Assembly (NCBI GenBank): GCA_963828445.1
Contig: CAWHFP010000001.1
Coordinates: 1,116,001 to 1,180,000, forward strand
Direction: 5' to 3'
Origin: Bog-532 sp963828445
Lineage (GTDB): Bacteria > Actinomycetota > Actinomycetes > Streptosporangiales > Streptosporangiaceae
DNA length: 64,000 nt
The position numbers and the translations under genes are program-made. The notes beneath the pieces were generated by a model. The model had not been told where the DNA came from and did no database searches. It was given only the letters and a program-made list of their open reading frames with translations. Shown one piece after another: positions 62,585 to 64,000 of the stretch (position 1 is the first letter of the stretch; each line of letters begins with the position of its first letter).

Positions 62585-63481
62585 GTGATTTCCGGCGTCT
62601 ACGTTCCGCTGCTCACCCCCTTCGATCACCAGGGACACGTCGACATCGGGGCCTACGGGGCGTACGCCCAGTGGGTGGCGGGCCGGGGGGTCGACGGCCT
62701 GGTCCCGTTCGGCAGCACCGGCGAGGGCCCCTCCCTCAGCCCGCGCGAGCGGCTGGCCGTGCTGGCCACGCTGCCCGAGGCCGTGCCGGGAACGTCGCTG
62801 ATCCCGGCGGTCACCGAGTCCAGCCTGGACGCCGTGCTGGAGTTCGTGGCCGCGGTCAACGACCTGCCCGCCACCGCGATCATGGTGCTGCCGCCTTATT
62901 ACTTCCGGCCGCTGGCCGCCGACGACCTGCGCCGGTTCATGGAGCCGGTGCTGGCGGCCAGCCGGCACCCGGTGCTGCTCTACCACATCCCGGTGTTCGG
63001 GCCGCCGGTCCCGGTCGAGGCGATCAGCGCGCTGGCCGGGCCGTCGCTGTGGGGGGTCAAGGACTCCAGCGGCGACATCGCCAGCACCAAGGCGGTGCTG
63101 GCCGCCGGGGCCAACGTCATGGTCGGCTCGGAAGCCCGCCTGGTCGAAGCGGTCGGCCTGGGCGCCGCGGGCGGCATCTGCGGCCTGGCCAACCTGCTGC
63201 CCGAGCACCTGGTGGCGGCCTGCGCGGCGGCCAAGGCCGGCGATCCGGAGCAGGGCAGGGCCATCCTGGCCCCGGCCCTGAGGTTCCTGCAGCAGCTGGT
63301 CGACGCCTGCCCGGGCAGCCCGGTGGCCTGGATCCCGGTGGCCAAGCAACTGGCCGGGCAGCGCAGCGGAGTGGATTTGGGCGGGGTCCGGCCGCCGGTG
63401 CCCCCGGCGACCGGGACCGCCACCGCGGCGGCCCTGACCCCCAGCCTGGAGGCGGTGCTGTCCGAGCTGGCCCAGGCATGA
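62585..63481 (+). CDS. DapA-family aldolase/dehydratase 2
   Basis: 298 aa from GTG 62585 behind GAGGGG. GVYVPLLTPFDHQGHVD, LVPFGSTGEGPSLS (GSTGE), the Tyr in LLYHIPVFGPP and the Lys in WGVKDSSGD. A second class I aldolase-superfamily enzyme, different in sequence from the first one. Its stop overlaps the ROK gene start (ATGA), so it probably produces the substrate or product that the kinase handles. Confidence 0.9.
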   Translation: MISGVYVPLLTPFDHQGHVDIGAYGAYAQWVAGRGVDGLVPFGSTGEGPSLSPRERLAVLATLPEAVPGTSLIPAVTESSLDAVLEFVAAVNDLPATAIMVLPPYYFRPLAADDLRRFMEPVLAASRHPVLLYHIPVFGPPVPVEAISALAGPSLWGVKDSSGDIASTKAVLAAGANVMVGSEARLVEAVGLGAAGGICGLANLLPEHLVAACAAAKAGDPEQGRAILAPALRFLQQLVDACPGSPVAWIPVAKQLAGQRSGVDLGGVRPPVPPATGTATAAALTPSLEAVLSELAQA

Positions 63482-64000
63482 CCGAGGCGGCCGAGGCGGC
63501 CGAGGCGGCTGGGCGGGCCGGGGCCCCGGTGATCGGCCTGGACCTGGGCGGCAGCACGGTCCGGGCCGTGGTCACCGGCCCGGACGGCGTGCGGCACCGG
63601 GCCACGGTCCGGCACACCGCCCGGGGCTACCCGGCCGTCCTGGCCCTGCTGGAGCAGGTGGTGGCCCAGAGCAGGCAGGCCGTTGGCCCGCGTCCGGTCC
63701 GGGCGGTGGGCCTGGCCGTGGCCGGCTGGCTCTCAGCCGACCGGGAGCGGCTGATCGCCGCGGCCAACCTGGGCGTGGCCGGCGTGCCGCTGCGCCGCGA
63801 TCTGGAGCAGCGGACCGGCCTGCCGGTGACCATCGACAACGACGGCAACGCGGCCGCGCTGGCCGAGGCCCGGGCCGGGGCCGGCCAGCAGGCCCGGATG
63901 CTGGTCATGCTCACGCTGGGGACCGGGGTCGGCGGCGGCATCGTGGCCTCCGGGAGCCTGCTCACCGGGGCCGCCGGGCTGGCCGGGGAGCTAGGCCACC
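63478..64000 (+). CDS. ROK-family sugar kinase, N-terminal part (runs off the window)
   Basis: Starts at ATG 63478, coupled to DapA2, and is open to the end of the window (~174 residues seen). VIGLDLGGSTVRAVVTG (phosphate 1), VGLAVAGWLS, VTIDNDGNAAALAEA, and MLTLGTGVGGGIVASG (phosphate 2). N-acetylsugar or glucose kinases and some regulators belong here; no helix-turn-helix precedes it, so a kinase is more likely. The zinc-binding motif would lie beyond the edge. Confidence 0.88.
   Translation, partial: MTEAAEAAEAAGRAGAPVIGLDLGGSTVRAVVTGPDGVRHRATVRHTARGYPAVLALLEQVVAQSRQAVGPRPVRAVGLAVAGWLSADRERLIAAANLGVAGVPLRRDLEQRTGLPVTIDNDGNAAALAEARAGAGQQARMLVMLTLGTGVGGGIVASGSLLTGAAGLAGELGH

Noticed and set aside
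1..64000. CRISPR arrays, tRNAs, IS ends or phage genes.
   Set aside because: Looked for; no regularly spaced repeats with unique spacers, no cloverleaf-like sequences, and no transposase or integrase proteins were seen.

Overview
The window is very GC-rich actinobacterial DNA with GTG/TTG starts, 4-bp ATGA/GTGA gene overlaps and typical filamentous-actinomycete families: DUF397 with a DUF5753-type XRE regulator, a large ATP-binding LuxR (LAL) regulator, DUF5995, FIST, a WXG100-like polymorphic toxin, and a Tat-type sugar-binding lipoprotein. I would place it in the Actinomycetes without naming a genus. No rRNA, tRNA, CRISPR array, IS element or replication origin was seen.

Layout. 0-11 kb is mixed: the end of an EAL-domain protein, a polymorphic-toxin gene with a tightly linked small gene whose 76-aa paralogue lies 1.6 kb beyond the toxin's start, a broken ATP-grasp gene, Uma2, DUF488, YbjQ-like, a prolyl-iminopeptidase-type hydrolase, methyltransferase, FIST, two orphan antitoxin-like genes and a GT87 membrane glycosyltransferase. 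11-28 kb looks like a defence island: a TM0106-type nuclease-helicase, a NERD/UvrD helicase, a full type I restriction-modification set (hsdM-hsdS-hsdR) and a DUF4011/helicase/VSR-like nuclease giant. 28-34.6 kb holds a lipase-like hydrolase, a translationally coupled three-gene unit ending in an ImmA/IrrE metallopeptidase, and remnants of a secreted-protein gene and a DUF5753 regulator. 34.6-47.8 kb holds signalling and envelope genes (anti-sigma ATPase, NUDIX, DUF5995, LAL regulator, cupin, D-Ala carboxypeptidase, RelBE, RodZ-like), plus a secreted GH3 / 'glycoamylase' pair that could degrade beta-1,2-glucan.

48-64 kb is a carbohydrate-catabolism locus: D-2-hydroxyacid dehydrogenase and SMP-30 lactonase; an ABC sugar importer without its ATPase; then a tight operon of FAH hydrolase, SDR, free-standing lipoyl protein, E1 alpha, E1 beta, ribulose-phosphate-epimerase-type enzyme and two Zn alcohol dehydrogenases; then a divergent pair of units (Ldh-family oxidoreductase plus DapA-like aldolase; DapA-like aldolase plus ROK kinase). 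All four transcription-unit starts carry a GTTGACA-containing site, so they probably form one regulon. The E1 pair with a lone lipoyl carrier and no E2/E3 gene nearby is the most unusual part.

Caution on quality. At least sixteen reading-frame breaks, mostly one-base indels in or near short G/C runs, interrupt otherwise conserved genes between 0.5 and 41.5 kb. None was found between 41.6 and 64 kb. Those genes are entered as pseudogenes with the full reconstructed span, but many may be sequencing errors.
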